DNA from: Lachnospiraceae bacterium
GTDB taxonomy: Bacteria > Bacillota > Clostridia > Lachnospirales > Lachnospiraceae
Direction: 5' to 3'
DNA: 64,000 nucleotides
Assembly: GCA_910576335.1 (NCBI GenBank)
Contig: CAJTIU010000016.1
Location: 1 to 64,000, forward strand
In this document: positions 40,153 through 49,200 of the stretch, piece after piece
Layout: each line of letters begins with the position of its first letter
Numbering within the stretch: position 1 is the stretch's first letter
Made by a program: the position numbers and the translations under genes
The notes under the pieces: generated by a model
What the model was told of the DNA's origin: nothing
Seen by the model: only the letters and a program-made list of their open reading frames with translations
The model's database searches: none

Positions 40153-43100
40153 ATGATGAAGATGAAAATGAGAGTAAGAGTGCTAAGTATCTGTTTAAGC
40201 CTGTTTCTGCTAGTAAGCTGTCTCCCTCTCTATGAGGTGGAGGCCGTGGCAGAGGAAGGCGCGGGGACAACTTATTATGTTGACAGTGACGGCGGAAGCG
40301 ATGATAATACCGGAACCGCTCCGGACCAGGCATGGGCGTCGCTGGAGAAGGTAAATGGCTTTGAATTCCAGCCCGGCGACAGGCTTCTGTTCCAGAAGGG
40401 CGATGTGTGGACAGGCCAGTTAAGCCCTAAGGGTTCAGGAACAAAGGGAAATCCTATTATCATCGGGGATTACGGCGATGGAGAGGCGCGCCCGCTGATC
40501 CAGGGAAATAACTGGTGCGCAGATGAAGGGGATGACCTGGAGAACAAGATCTTCAATGCCGCGGTGTTCTTCTATAACCAGCAGTACTGGGAGATTACGT
40601 CTCTGGAAATTACAAACAGAATACCGGGAGAGAACCCGGATGACCATATTAAAAAGTATGGCGTTCTGATTATGGGCAGGGATGCCGGGACATTAGAGCA
40701 TATGTACTGCCGGAATCTGTATGTCCATGATGTAGTATCCCACCCAATCGGACAGCAGGCGGGAATCGCCAGAGGGGGCATCATCTATGTGATACGCGGC
40801 AATCAGGTTCCTACAAACTGGAATGACATTGTGATAGAGGACAATATCGTAGGCCCCAGGATCAATCATTATGGAATAAACTTACTGTCTACATGGGGAA
40901 GCAGCAGATTTGAGCATGAGACGGGAATTCCGGACGCTGAATATCCTGGACAAAGATATGACAGTACCAATATCATAATCAGGAATAATTACTGTGAGGA
41001 TGTTGGAAATGCTGCAATCTGTCCGTCTGCATATAAAAACGCAGTGATTGAATACAACACCTGCAATGGCTGCAACAGCGGGCCCAACGGGAATGTGCCC
41101 ATCTGGTGGGAAAACGGCGAGCACACAGTGGCTCAGTTCAATGAGGTCTATGGATCCGGGGCGTCAGAATTCAAAGAGGATTCCCAGGCATTTGACGCGG
41201 ATGTGAATGCGAAATTAAATTATATTCAGTATAATTATACCCATGACAATCCATCAGGAGCGTATTTTGAATGTGCCCTGGGGACGCCTTATACGACCCA
41301 TATCCGCTATAATATCAGCCAGAATGACGGATACGGGACAAACAGCTACGGCGGAGGAGCGGTTGTTACACTTGGGGGCTGGTCCAGCGATCCGAAGAAT
41401 AAGCTGTATGTGTACAATAATGATTTCTATCTGGGAGAAGGACGTGACAGCTTTATTACCAATAACTGGGACGGTTATCCTGTCAATGCAGAAAACTTCA
41501 GATTTACCAATAACATCATTTACAGCGATGCCCAGTCAAAGGGTTGGGATGAGAATCTGATGGGAACGGCAGAAAATAATGCTTACGGCGGAACGGACAG
41601 CAAGATCCTGAGAGAAGATGATGAAAAGGCGGTAGCCATTACAGCGGAGGATCTTAAGAATATCGGAAGCGGCGGTACTGGGATTGACAGTGTAGACGGA
41701 TACCAGTTAAGCACAGATTCCAAATGCCGGAAAGCGGGAACTGTGATTCCAGGCAACGGCGGAAGAGACTACTGGGGAAATCCAGTATCCATGACAGGCA
41801 CGCCGAATGTAGGCTGTGACAACAGCGGGGCAGAAGTTTCCCAGGCAGCAGGAGCAATTAACTTTGAGGATCGTCCCACAGAGGCGGCGGAGCTTAAGGG
41901 AAGCTATGCAGAATGTGAATTCGGCGAGGGATGGTATACGAAGGAACAGAATGGAAATAAAGTGGCGTATTTGTCTAATGAGACAGATACTGGTATGATC
42001 GGCCTTCCGAAGGGAAAGGCGTTAAAGAGCTTTACTGCAAGCTGTGAGGACATTGCGTGGGTTACGGTAAGCGCAGGCGGCTACAACAAATCCTACTGTG
42101 TTACATCAGCAGGGACAAGCTTTGATACAGGATTTTTTTCAGCGGCAGATGAAGTGGAATTTTCCGTACAGGGTATGTCTGGAAGCGAGAGCGTGTATTT
42201 TGATGATCTGATTCTGGAAGATGCAGAGTATGAAAGACAGAACCTGGCGCTTAATAAACCGACAGAGACCAGTGGCTATGACCAGAACCCGGGAAGCTGG
42301 GGAAATGACGGCGATGAAGGAACCATGTGGATTCATGCAGGCGAGGATCTGAATGAATACTGGATTGTGGACCTTGGAAAGGATTATGATCTGTCTGATT
42401 TTGAACTGGTATTCGAGCAGGATGAGGCAGAGGGAGCCTGGGGATACCAGATTGACGGAAAAAATAGTGCCAGAGAGGACTTTGATAAAACGCTTCTGTG
42501 TGATGCGGCCGATAATTCAGATGGCAGCAGAGTGCAGAGCGGAACATTCGAGCCAGGAAGCCTTTACCGCTATCTGCGCGTCACACTGACAAAATTTCCA
42601 GGATATGATTACTGGCCGGGCTTTTCAGAATTCAGGGTATTTGAAAGAGACTACAGCGGGCTGGATAAATCTGCACTGAGTCAGAAGATTGCAGAAGCAA
42701 AGTATATTGAAAAGGGAACCTATGCAGAAGCTGATTATGCCGCACTCCAGGAAGCAATTGCCGCAGCAAAAGCACAGTTCGAAAAAGCAGAGAATGAAGC
42801 CCAGGTGACCGAGGCAGTCAATGCATTGCAAAAGGCGATTGATAAGCTGACCACCCCGCCTTCTGATGATAAGAATCCAGAAGAAAAACCGGGGGAGAAG
42901 CCGGGAGATACAGGTACACAGGCTCCAAAAGAACCGGCGGCAGGCACAAAGCTTACAGATCAGAAGACAAAGGGAAGCTACAAGGTAACATCTAAGGGAA
43001 AGACAGTGGCATATGCAGGAACGACGAATAAAAAAGCAACTTCTGTAACCATACCGTCAAAGGTAAAGGTCGGCGGAATCACTTACAAGGTGACCTCTGT

Positions 43101-43455
43101 GACAAAGAATGCTTTCAAAAATAATAAGAAAATGAAGAAGGTTGCAATTGCAGGCAGCATAACAGAGATTGGATCCGGAGCCTTCCAGGGCTGCACGGCG
43201 CTGACAAAAGTTGTGATTCCTGCAAAGGTTAAGAAGATCGGAAGCAAAGCATTTTATGGCTGCAAGAAGCTGACAGGGCTGACAATTAAATCAAAGCTTC
43301 TGACAGCAAAGAGCGTGGGAAGCAAGGCATTTACCAAAGCCGGAAGCAGTAATTACAAAAAACTTAAAGTAAAGGTTCCGGCTAAAAAGTTAGCATCCTA
43401 CAAGAATCTGCTGAAAAAGAAGGGACTTTCATCTAAGGCGAAGATTGTGAAGTAG
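40153..43455 (+). CDS. secreted beta-helix, CBM32-like, FIVAR and BspA-repeat protein
   Basis: 1100 residues. An N-terminal signal (about 1-37) contains a possible lipobox (LVSC), so it may be a lipoprotein. Residues about 45-560 are a right-handed beta-helix with a DUF1565-type start (TYYVDSDGGSDDNTG) and many NNxI turns, as in pectate-lyase-like and several glycoside hydrolase folds. F5/8C (CBM32-like) domain at about 695-835 (NLALNKPTETSGYDQ, YWIVDLG), one FIVAR helical domain at about 840-905, a Pro/Lys linker, and BspA-type leucine-rich repeats at about 985-1060 (IGSGAFQGCTALTKVVIP). AAGAGGAG precedes ATG 40153. It probably binds and perhaps cuts glycans at the cell surface. Catalytic residues are not identified. 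Confidence 0.83.
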   Translation: MMKMKMRVRVLSICLSLFLLVSCLPLYEVEAVAEEGAGTTYYVDSDGGSDDNTGTAPDQAWASLEKVNGFEFQPGDRLLFQKGDVWTGQLSPKGSGTKGNPIIIGDYGDGEARPLIQGNNWCADEGDDLENKIFNAAVFFYNQQYWEITSLEITNRIPGENPDDHIKKYGVLIMGRDAGTLEHMYCRNLYVHDVVSHPIGQQAGIARGGIIYVIRGNQVPTNWNDIVIEDNIVGPRINHYGINLLSTWGSSRFEHETGIPDAEYPGQRYDSTNIIIRNNYCEDVGNAAICPSAYKNAVIEYNTCNGCNSGPNGNVPIWWENGEHTVAQFNEVYGSGASEFKEDSQAFDADVNAKLNYIQYNYTHDNPSGAYFECALGTPYTTHIRYNISQNDGYGTNSYGGGAVVTLGGWSSDPKNKLYVYNNDFYLGEGRDSFITNNWDGYPVNAENFRFTNNIIYSDAQSKGWDENLMGTAENNAYGGTDSKILREDDEKAVAITAEDLKNIGSGGTGIDSVDGYQLSTDSKCRKAGTVIPGNGGRDYWGNPVSMTGTPNVGCDNSGAEVSQAAGAINFEDRPTEAAELKGSYAECEFGEGWYTKEQNGNKVAYLSNETDTGMIGLPKGKALKSFTASCEDIAWVTVSAGGYNKSYCVTSAGTSFDTGFFSAADEVEFSVQGMSGSESVYFDDLILEDAEYERQNLALNKPTETSGYDQNPGSWGNDGDEGTMWIHAGEDLNEYWIVDLGKDYDLSDFELVFEQDEAEGAWGYQIDGKNSAREDFDKTLLCDAADNSDGSRVQSGTFEPGSLYRYLRVTLTKFPGYDYWPGFSEFRVFERDYSGLDKSALSQKIAEAKYIEKGTYAEADYAALQEAIAAAKAQFEKAENEAQVTEAVNALQKAIDKLTTPPSDDKNPEEKPGEKPGDTGTQAPKEPAAGTKLTDQKTKGSYKVTSKGKTVAYAGTTNKKATSVTIPSKVKVGGITYKVTSVTKNAFKNNKKMKKVAIAGSITEIGSGAFQGCTALTKVVIPAKVKKIGSKAFYGCKKLTGLTIKSKLLTAKSVGSKAFTKAGSSNYKKLKVKVPAKKLASYKNLLKKKGLSSKAKIVK

Positions 43456-43462
43456 AATGGTA

Positions 43463-43490
43463 TCCGGGTTCCGTTACGGAGCCCGGATTT
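43463..43490 (+). terminator. terminator after the beta-helix gene
   Basis: TCCGGG and TTCCG pair with CGGAG and CCCGGA (43463-43473 and 43477-43487) around a 3-nt loop, followed by TTTTGG. It directly follows the stop codon. Confidence 0.75.
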
Positions 43491-43550
43491 TGGTTATCGT
43501 ATGTTGCGATGCCGGAGGTTAAGATAGCGGAAGCTACGATGGAGGAAGTT

Positions 43551-44249
43551 ATGGCAGTTAGGAAGAGAAGGAATTTTACAGTTATATCTATGATCTGTAT
43601 AATAAGCATTTTCATAAGTGCCGGCACGATCCTGACAGGATGCCGGAATGGAGAAGAAAATAAAACAGAGAAAGTAATTTTTAAAATCAAAGATTATGAG
43701 GTAGGACAAGAACAGTTTGAATATTATCTGGCCGAAAACCGCAGCAACATAATCAGTCAGTTCCAGGAGGAGCAGGAAAACATAGATGATGCCTTTTGGA
43801 AGAAGGTAACAGAAGACGGCAGGACAGTCTCAGAAAAATTAGAGGAAGCAGCAAAGGACCAGTGCACATATGAATACACCCTGCTGCTTCTGGCAAAAGA
43901 AAAAGGCCTGGCAGACAGCGCCTCCTTTCAGGACATCAAGAAAGACATGGAAAAAGAAAACCAGAGGCGCTCCGATGCCGTGGAACGGGGGGAAGTAATA
44001 TATGGGAATAAAGAGTACAGCATGAGTACATATATGAGCTATTATCTAAGCAATCTGACGCGGGAGCTGATCCGCGTGATGGAGGAAAATGAACTAAAAT
44101 ACACAGATGAACAGCTGGAGCAGTATTGCATAGAACAGGGGCTGGCTGCACAGGAAGGGAAGACACTGGGGGAAACCTATGGGTTGGCATATAAGACATA
44201 TTTGCTTGAACAATATATACGGCAGAAGATGGGGACGGGGTATTTTTAA
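43551..44249 (+). CDS. SurA/PrsA-like lipoprotein without PPIase domain
   Basis: 232 residues from ATG 43551, which follows GGAGGAAG; the longer frame from 43509 is not needed. A signal peptide ends in lipobox TILTGC. The rest is helical and resembles the SurA_N chaperone part of foldase lipoproteins (FKIKDYEVGQEQFEYYLAEN, KDQCTYEYTLLLLAKEKGL). The rotamase domain is absent. The last residues (MGTGYF) and stop codon are supplied by a REPIN-like repeat, so the protein may be truncated by it. It lies between the beta-helix gene and the duplicated secreted proteins, so help in folding these exported giants is a plausible inference. Confidence 0.7.
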   Translation: MAVRKRRNFTVISMICIISIFISAGTILTGCRNGEENKTEKVIFKIKDYEVGQEQFEYYLAENRSNIISQFQEEQENIDDAFWKKVTEDGRTVSEKLEEAAKDQCTYEYTLLLLAKEKGLADSASFQDIKKDMEKENQRRSDAVERGEVIYGNKEYSMSTYMSYYLSNLTRELIRVMEENELKYTDEQLEQYCIEQGLAAQEGKTLGETYGLAYKTYLLEQYIRQKMGTGYF

Positions 44250-44310
44250 AATTGCCCCGTCCCAAATTGAAGTGGGGACGGGGTAATTTTAAAAATACCC
44301 CGTCCCCAAC
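44230..44310. repeat. REPIN-like double palindrome, copy 3
   Basis: Two GGGGACGGGG/CCCCGTCCC hairpins in tandem. The first encodes the C-terminal residues and stop of the preceding lipoprotein gene. Confidence 0.9.
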
Positions 44311-44319
44311 AGGTAAGAA

Positions 44320-44367
44320 AACAGGCATTTTGAGCTTTGAAGGGTTGCTCGAAATGCCTGTTTTTTT
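44320..44367 (+). terminator. terminator before the first duplicated unit
   Basis: ACAGGCATTT (44321-44330) pairs with AAATGCCTGT (44352-44361), followed by seven T. A degraded version of the same sequence follows the REPIN copy 4 at about 55062-55110, so it belongs to the duplicated unit. Confidence 0.85.
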
Positions 44368-44374
44368 GCTAGGT

Positions 44375-44441
44375 TTGTGCAAATTGCATAAAATTAAACG
44401 ATTAAGTTCTACTTGCAATTGTGCGGAGTAAGTGTTATAAA
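44375..44441 (+). promoter_or_regulatory. conserved operator and promoter, unit A
   Basis: TTGTGCA-AAT-TGCATAA (44375-44391) is an imperfect palindrome. TTGCAA (44413-44418), a 17-bp spacer and TATAAA (44436-44441) form the promoter. The same arrangement recurs in unit B. The palindrome lies about 65 bp before the likely start, a position suited to an activator. Confidence 0.6.
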
Positions 44442-44692
44442 GTATTTATAATTAAAATTGTGAGAGATATAAAATTGTTTACCAAAAAGGTCTGTGTCCG
44501 TGATGCTATAGACCCAGAATGGATGATTCACAAGTGTCAGACCCCTTCCCCGGAAGTAAAAGTCAAACATGACGTGCGGAAAGAGCCTCCGGGGGAGAAA
44601 TGGCGTGCCTTGCAGATAAAACGATTAAGAAAACGTATCTTACAGGGAATTTCCCTGAAAGAATAAATTAAACCCAAAAAGGAGGACACAAC
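44442..44692 (+). other. long 5' leader of unit A
   Basis: About 240 nt of untranslated leader, partly conserved in unit B (shared GGTCTGTGT block and the pre-start region). A perfect CAGGGAATTTCCCTG hairpin at 44643-44657 lies just before the ribosome site; unit B has a comparable GGGGGAATCCCC hairpin at about 55389-55400. No known riboswitch is recognised. Confidence 0.45.
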
Positions 44693-46066
44693 ATGAAAAA
44701 GAAACTGGTAGCAGCATTTCTGTGTATTGCCATGACAGCATCCATGCTGCTTGGCTGCAGTGCCGGAAGTGAGGGAGGGGGATCGGACGATTCGAAAGAT
44801 TCAGGATCCGGCTCAGCCGGAAAGAATGAGATGGAAGTGGAAGGTGAGGCCACAGAGCTTGAAGTGTGGACATTCATTGAACTTCATCAGCAGTTCTATA
44901 CAGATATGGCGGAGAGATGGAATGAGGAACATCCAGACAAGAAGGTAAAACTGGTACTTAGCAACATGCAGTATGATGATATGCACAACAAGCTGTCACT
45001 GGCCCTGGAATCAGGGGAAGGTGCACCGGATGTTGTAGATATTGAACTTGGAAAGTTCCCGGCATTCATGACAGGGCAGATCGGTCTTAAGGATCTGACG
45101 CCTCAGATTGAGCCGTATCTTAGCAATATTATTGAGTCCCGCCTTAGGATTTACGGAAAAGACGGTGCTTATTATGGATTCCCGACACATGTAGGAGCCA
45201 TGGTTGCATTCTACAACACAGAGGCGCTTAAGGAAGCAGAGGTAGATTACACAACGATTAAGACATGGGATGACTTCAAGGAAGCAGGAGTGAAATACCA
45301 TGAGAAGACCGGAAAGACTTTTGCATGCGTGGAGACAACGGCACAGTGGATGATCAACCTGATGTTAAGACAGAAGGGCGGGGATTATCTTGATGCTGAC
45401 GGCAACATTGATATTACCAATGACAAGATGGTAGAGGTACTTGAGTACATCAAGGGAATGCAGGATACAGGCGCATTCGCGACCGTACCGGGAGGACAGC
45501 CGGATAATGAGGAAGCATATCCGTCCTACAACAACGGGGATTACGCAGTACAGATTATGCCGTTCTGGCAGACATCCAGATTCACAAGCTACATGACAGA
45601 CCTTTCCGGAAAAGTAGCAATCGCTCCGACGCCGGTATGGAATGAAGGCGACGAAGTGAAGTCCATCGGCGGCGGCGGTACTGGTACTGCAGTAGTAGCA
45701 GGCAGCGAGAACGCAGACCTTGCAGCAGAAGTATTTGCATACATCAAGCTGTCTGAGGGGGCAAATGAGGAAGTATGGAATGTATTAGGCTTTGACCCGG
45801 TAAATACAGCAGTATGGACCGATACAGAACTGACACAGAACCCGGAGAACCAGTTTGTAAAATTCTTCAATACCTATCCGTTTGATACATTGCTTGAGAT
45901 CCAGAATGGCATTATGGCGCTTGATTCCCTGACCAGTGAGAAATTCCCGTCTATCAATAATGAGTTCTGTAATGTGACGCTGAATAACATCTACGAAAAC
46001 GGCATGGATGTAAAGGAAGCACTGGAAGAGTCACAGCAAACATTGAAGAACGAATTCGGCGAGTAA
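44693..46066 (+). CDS. sugar-binding lipoprotein, unit A
   Basis: A 457-residue family 1 solute-binding protein. The signal peptide ends in lipobox LLGC (Cys 22), followed by a Ser/Gly/Asp linker, then a MalE-like fold (ELEVWTFIELHQQFYTDMAE, GKDGAYYGFPTHVGAMVAFY, SIGGGGTGTAVV). AAAGGAGGA lies 8 nt before the ATG. No permease or ATPase gene is adjacent; a shared MalFG pair, such as the one at 34962-36661, may serve it. It differs from the unit B copy (55438) at about seven of 457 residues. It is co-transcribed or at least adjacent with the giant secreted protein downstream, whose products it probably captures. Confidence 0.93.
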   Translation: MKKKLVAAFLCIAMTASMLLGCSAGSEGGGSDDSKDSGSGSAGKNEMEVEGEATELEVWTFIELHQQFYTDMAERWNEEHPDKKVKLVLSNMQYDDMHNKLSLALESGEGAPDVVDIELGKFPAFMTGQIGLKDLTPQIEPYLSNIIESRLRIYGKDGAYYGFPTHVGAMVAFYNTEALKEAEVDYTTIKTWDDFKEAGVKYHEKTGKTFACVETTAQWMINLMLRQKGGDYLDADGNIDITNDKMVEVLEYIKGMQDTGAFATVPGGQPDNEEAYPSYNNGDYAVQIMPFWQTSRFTSYMTDLSGKVAIAPTPVWNEGDEVKSIGGGGTGTAVVAGSENADLAAEVFAYIKLSEGANEEVWNVLGFDPVNTAVWTDTELTQNPENQFVKFFNTYPFDTLLEIQNGIMALDSLTSEKFPSINNEFCNVTLNNIYENGMDVKEALEESQQTLKNEFGE

Positions 46067-46110
46067 TCGGGATGAGGCATATGAAGGAAGAGGAAGGAGG
46101 ATGCCGGAAA

Positions 46111-46139
46111 GTAACAGTTCAGCTTGTCTGAACTGTTAC
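46111..46139. terminator. hairpin between binding protein and giant protein, unit A
   Basis: GTAACAGTTCA (46111-46121) pairs perfectly with TGAACTGTTAC (46129-46139). It is followed by A residues, not T, so it is more likely an RNA-stabilising or processing hairpin that lowers downstream expression than a plus-strand terminator. Unit B lacks an identical hairpin. Confidence 0.5.
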
Positions 46140-46219
46140 AAAAAAAGAACGGAAAAGACAGAACATAGAGGAATAGAGCAGAGTGATAAATGACAAGAAT
46201 GAAAGAAAGGAAATATGCT

Positions 46220-49200
46220 ATGCAGAAAATGAGACATTCGTTAAAGCGGGGAATTGCATTTGGTTTGTCTGCGGTTATGACGTTTTCGCTGATGGGCGTG
46301 ATTCCCGGAGGTTCAGAGACGGCAGAAGCGGCGGAACGGTCACAGTCAGCTATAGCGAACAACAGCCTTAGCGTTGAAATCGGGGATCTGGGACAGATTT
46401 CTGTGATGAATATCCTTAATAACCGGAAAAACAGCCAGGGTAATGATGTGAATTTTGTATTACCTAATAATACATCCAGCCAGAATAATGCGGCTCATCA
46501 GTGGATGGGTGAGATGATCTTCTCTTACAGAACAAGTGAGGATGGAACATTTCCCGAAGGCAGAGAGGGCTTTGTTGAGGTAGATACGAATAAGACTCTG
46601 GCAGCAGGAGGATCTACGACATATTCAAATGCGACAGAAAATCTGGAGAAGAATCCTTATATTAAAAAGAACGTGATAAACGATAAAAAAGTAGAAATTG
46701 ACTTTATCGGACAGGAAGCTGGTTCAGAGACGGCACGTACCATGAAAGGGTTTGACGTTAAGTCAGAGTACGATATGGATACGGAAGACGGTTCCCTTTT
46801 ATGGACAATCACTCTCAAAAATAAGAGTGAGGATTTTATTGAATTCGGTGATGTGGGACTTCCCATGCCATGGAATAACAAGTATACAAGTCAGTCAAGC
46901 GTTTATAATGAGCGTGTGACAGCACATACCTTCGCAGGTGCGGACAGTGGTTATGCTTACGCAATCCGCTGCAGTGGAGAAGGAAACTATATTCTGTTCA
47001 CTCCTGTTCCGGAAAGCGGCGCAAGGATTGAGTATGTGGATAACTGGGTTGGCAATAACAATGGCGTCAGAGGTGAACGTGCCGCAAGTACATTTGCCAA
47101 TTGGACAGGTGACAGCGGCGGATGGCAGCCGGGCTTGAGCGTGTACTATATTCATTCCAAGGATATTCAGAAAACAGGACGCGGCTATTATACGGACGCT
47201 TCAAGTCTGGTACTAAAGCCTGGTGAAAGTGAGAGCTATCAGTTTAAATTCTCAGCAGTCCGTGCAGGTGATAATACGCCTCAGGAGAGTGCAGACAGCG
47301 CGAATAATGCTTCTGATTCAGTAGAAGAACGTGAGACAAATATGCGCTCACTCCTGTATGATGCAGGTATGATTGATGCAATCGCGGTGCCGGGATTCCA
47401 GACAGCGCTTAATATGCAGACAAAACTGGATCTTCATTATGATGATGAAAAGATTAAAGTTGACAGTGTAGATATCCAGTGTGTGCATGAGAACGACCCG
47501 TTTGATGAAAAGCATATTCCGCAGCAGACAAGCGGACTGGTAAGCAACTCCCGTGCAGGAGAGTGTGCCGCAAATGATTCGGCAACATTCGTGGAAAAGA
47601 AAACGGTTGACGGAGAAAATCATCATATCTATGATGTGAAATTCGGCTGTATCGGAAATAACAGCGTACGTGTGAATTATAAGCTGAAGGTAGGAGACGA
47701 GTGGGTAGATAAGTTTACACAGTATGAATTCAATGCATTGGCAAAACTGGATGAGGTAGTGGAGTCCCATGCTGACTTCATGGTAAATAAAACTCAGGAC
47801 AATAACCCGGATAGTCCTACCTATGGAAATTATCAGGACTGGTATATATCACAAGAGACTGTTGATCCAAACGCACAAAATCATTGGGGAGATGACTGGA
47901 GCCACGATAATATTAACTTTATGACAATGAAGAATTATCTGAATCCAGTTGCATCAGAGGTTGAGTCCATTGAGAAATATCTCATTGACTATATGTGGAA
48001 TAACTATATGAAATATACCCAGAGCACCTATACAGTAGCGAACTACCTGGGCGCTTCCGGAATTTACGGCACATCGGCATCACCGTATACCCGTACATTC
48101 TCCGAAGTGATGGAGGCAACAGGCTTCTTCAATATGTACCGGATTCAGAAGGCGTATCCGGATCTGATTGAATACCGCGAGACGCCGGAATGGTATTTGG
48201 AAAAAGCATACGGCATCTACAGCAATCGTGTGGGAACAGGTGCAATTGGTTTTTATGGCGAGCAGCAGATACCGGATATGATTGATGCACTCCGCGAAGA
48301 AGGGATGACGAAGGAGGCGGATAATCTCCAGGATCGTTTTGCCAGGAGAAAAGGAACCAATATGGCAACGGCAGCCTACCCTTACGGCTCAGAGTTCACC
48401 TATGATAATACAGGTGAAGAGGGCGCGTATGCAGCAGCAAAGGCTCTCAGGGAGTATTATCCGGACGATGCGAATGTGGGCAGGGCGCTTACAAACATGA
48501 ATAAGGCTGAGTGGAAGACCCGTGCAATGCGTGGAATCCAGCCGACATGGTATCATTATGCAAACCCGGTATTCCTCGGAGGAGAGCACTGGTGGAATTT
48601 CCAGTACACAGCCTCCCTGGCAGGATCCATCATGGATGACTGGCTGCGCTACCAGGATAATGGATGGGATGCAGATTCCAGTGCATGGGCGCAGCGTGTG
48701 AATTATGCAGCGAAGCTGTCAAACTTCAATGCAGTCAATATGGGCCAGATCTCTGACAAGAGTATTGGAAGTGTCAGCTGGAGATACACCCAGTACAAGG
48801 GCGGACATGGTGCAATGAATGTAAATGACGGCGGTACCCGTATCATGAACAATGGTTGGAATGACTTTTCGGGAGAGAGTGAAGAAGGTCTTTATGGATC
48901 TCTGCTAAGAATCAGTTCCGATGTTGTTACGGATCCGATTTTCGGACTGACGGGATATGGAAGCACGGTTTCCAAATCAGGGACAAGCTATACGGTTACT
49001 CCGGCAGATGGCGTTGGCAAGAGAATTAATATTATTGATGATAAGTTATATGCAGAACTTGAGCAGGATTCCTGTACACAGGCTGTCATTAACAGTGAAG
49101 GTCCTTCCTTTGACCTGGCGCTTAAGTGTCTGTCAAAAGAAGAGCATTTATCTAGAATTAAGCTGAGCGGCGCAGGTCTTACAGACGGCTACTACAGCAT

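Noticed and set aside
44421-44666. 81-codon frame in the unit A leader
   Set aside because: It is not conserved in the duplicated unit B leader, so it is unlikely to be coding.
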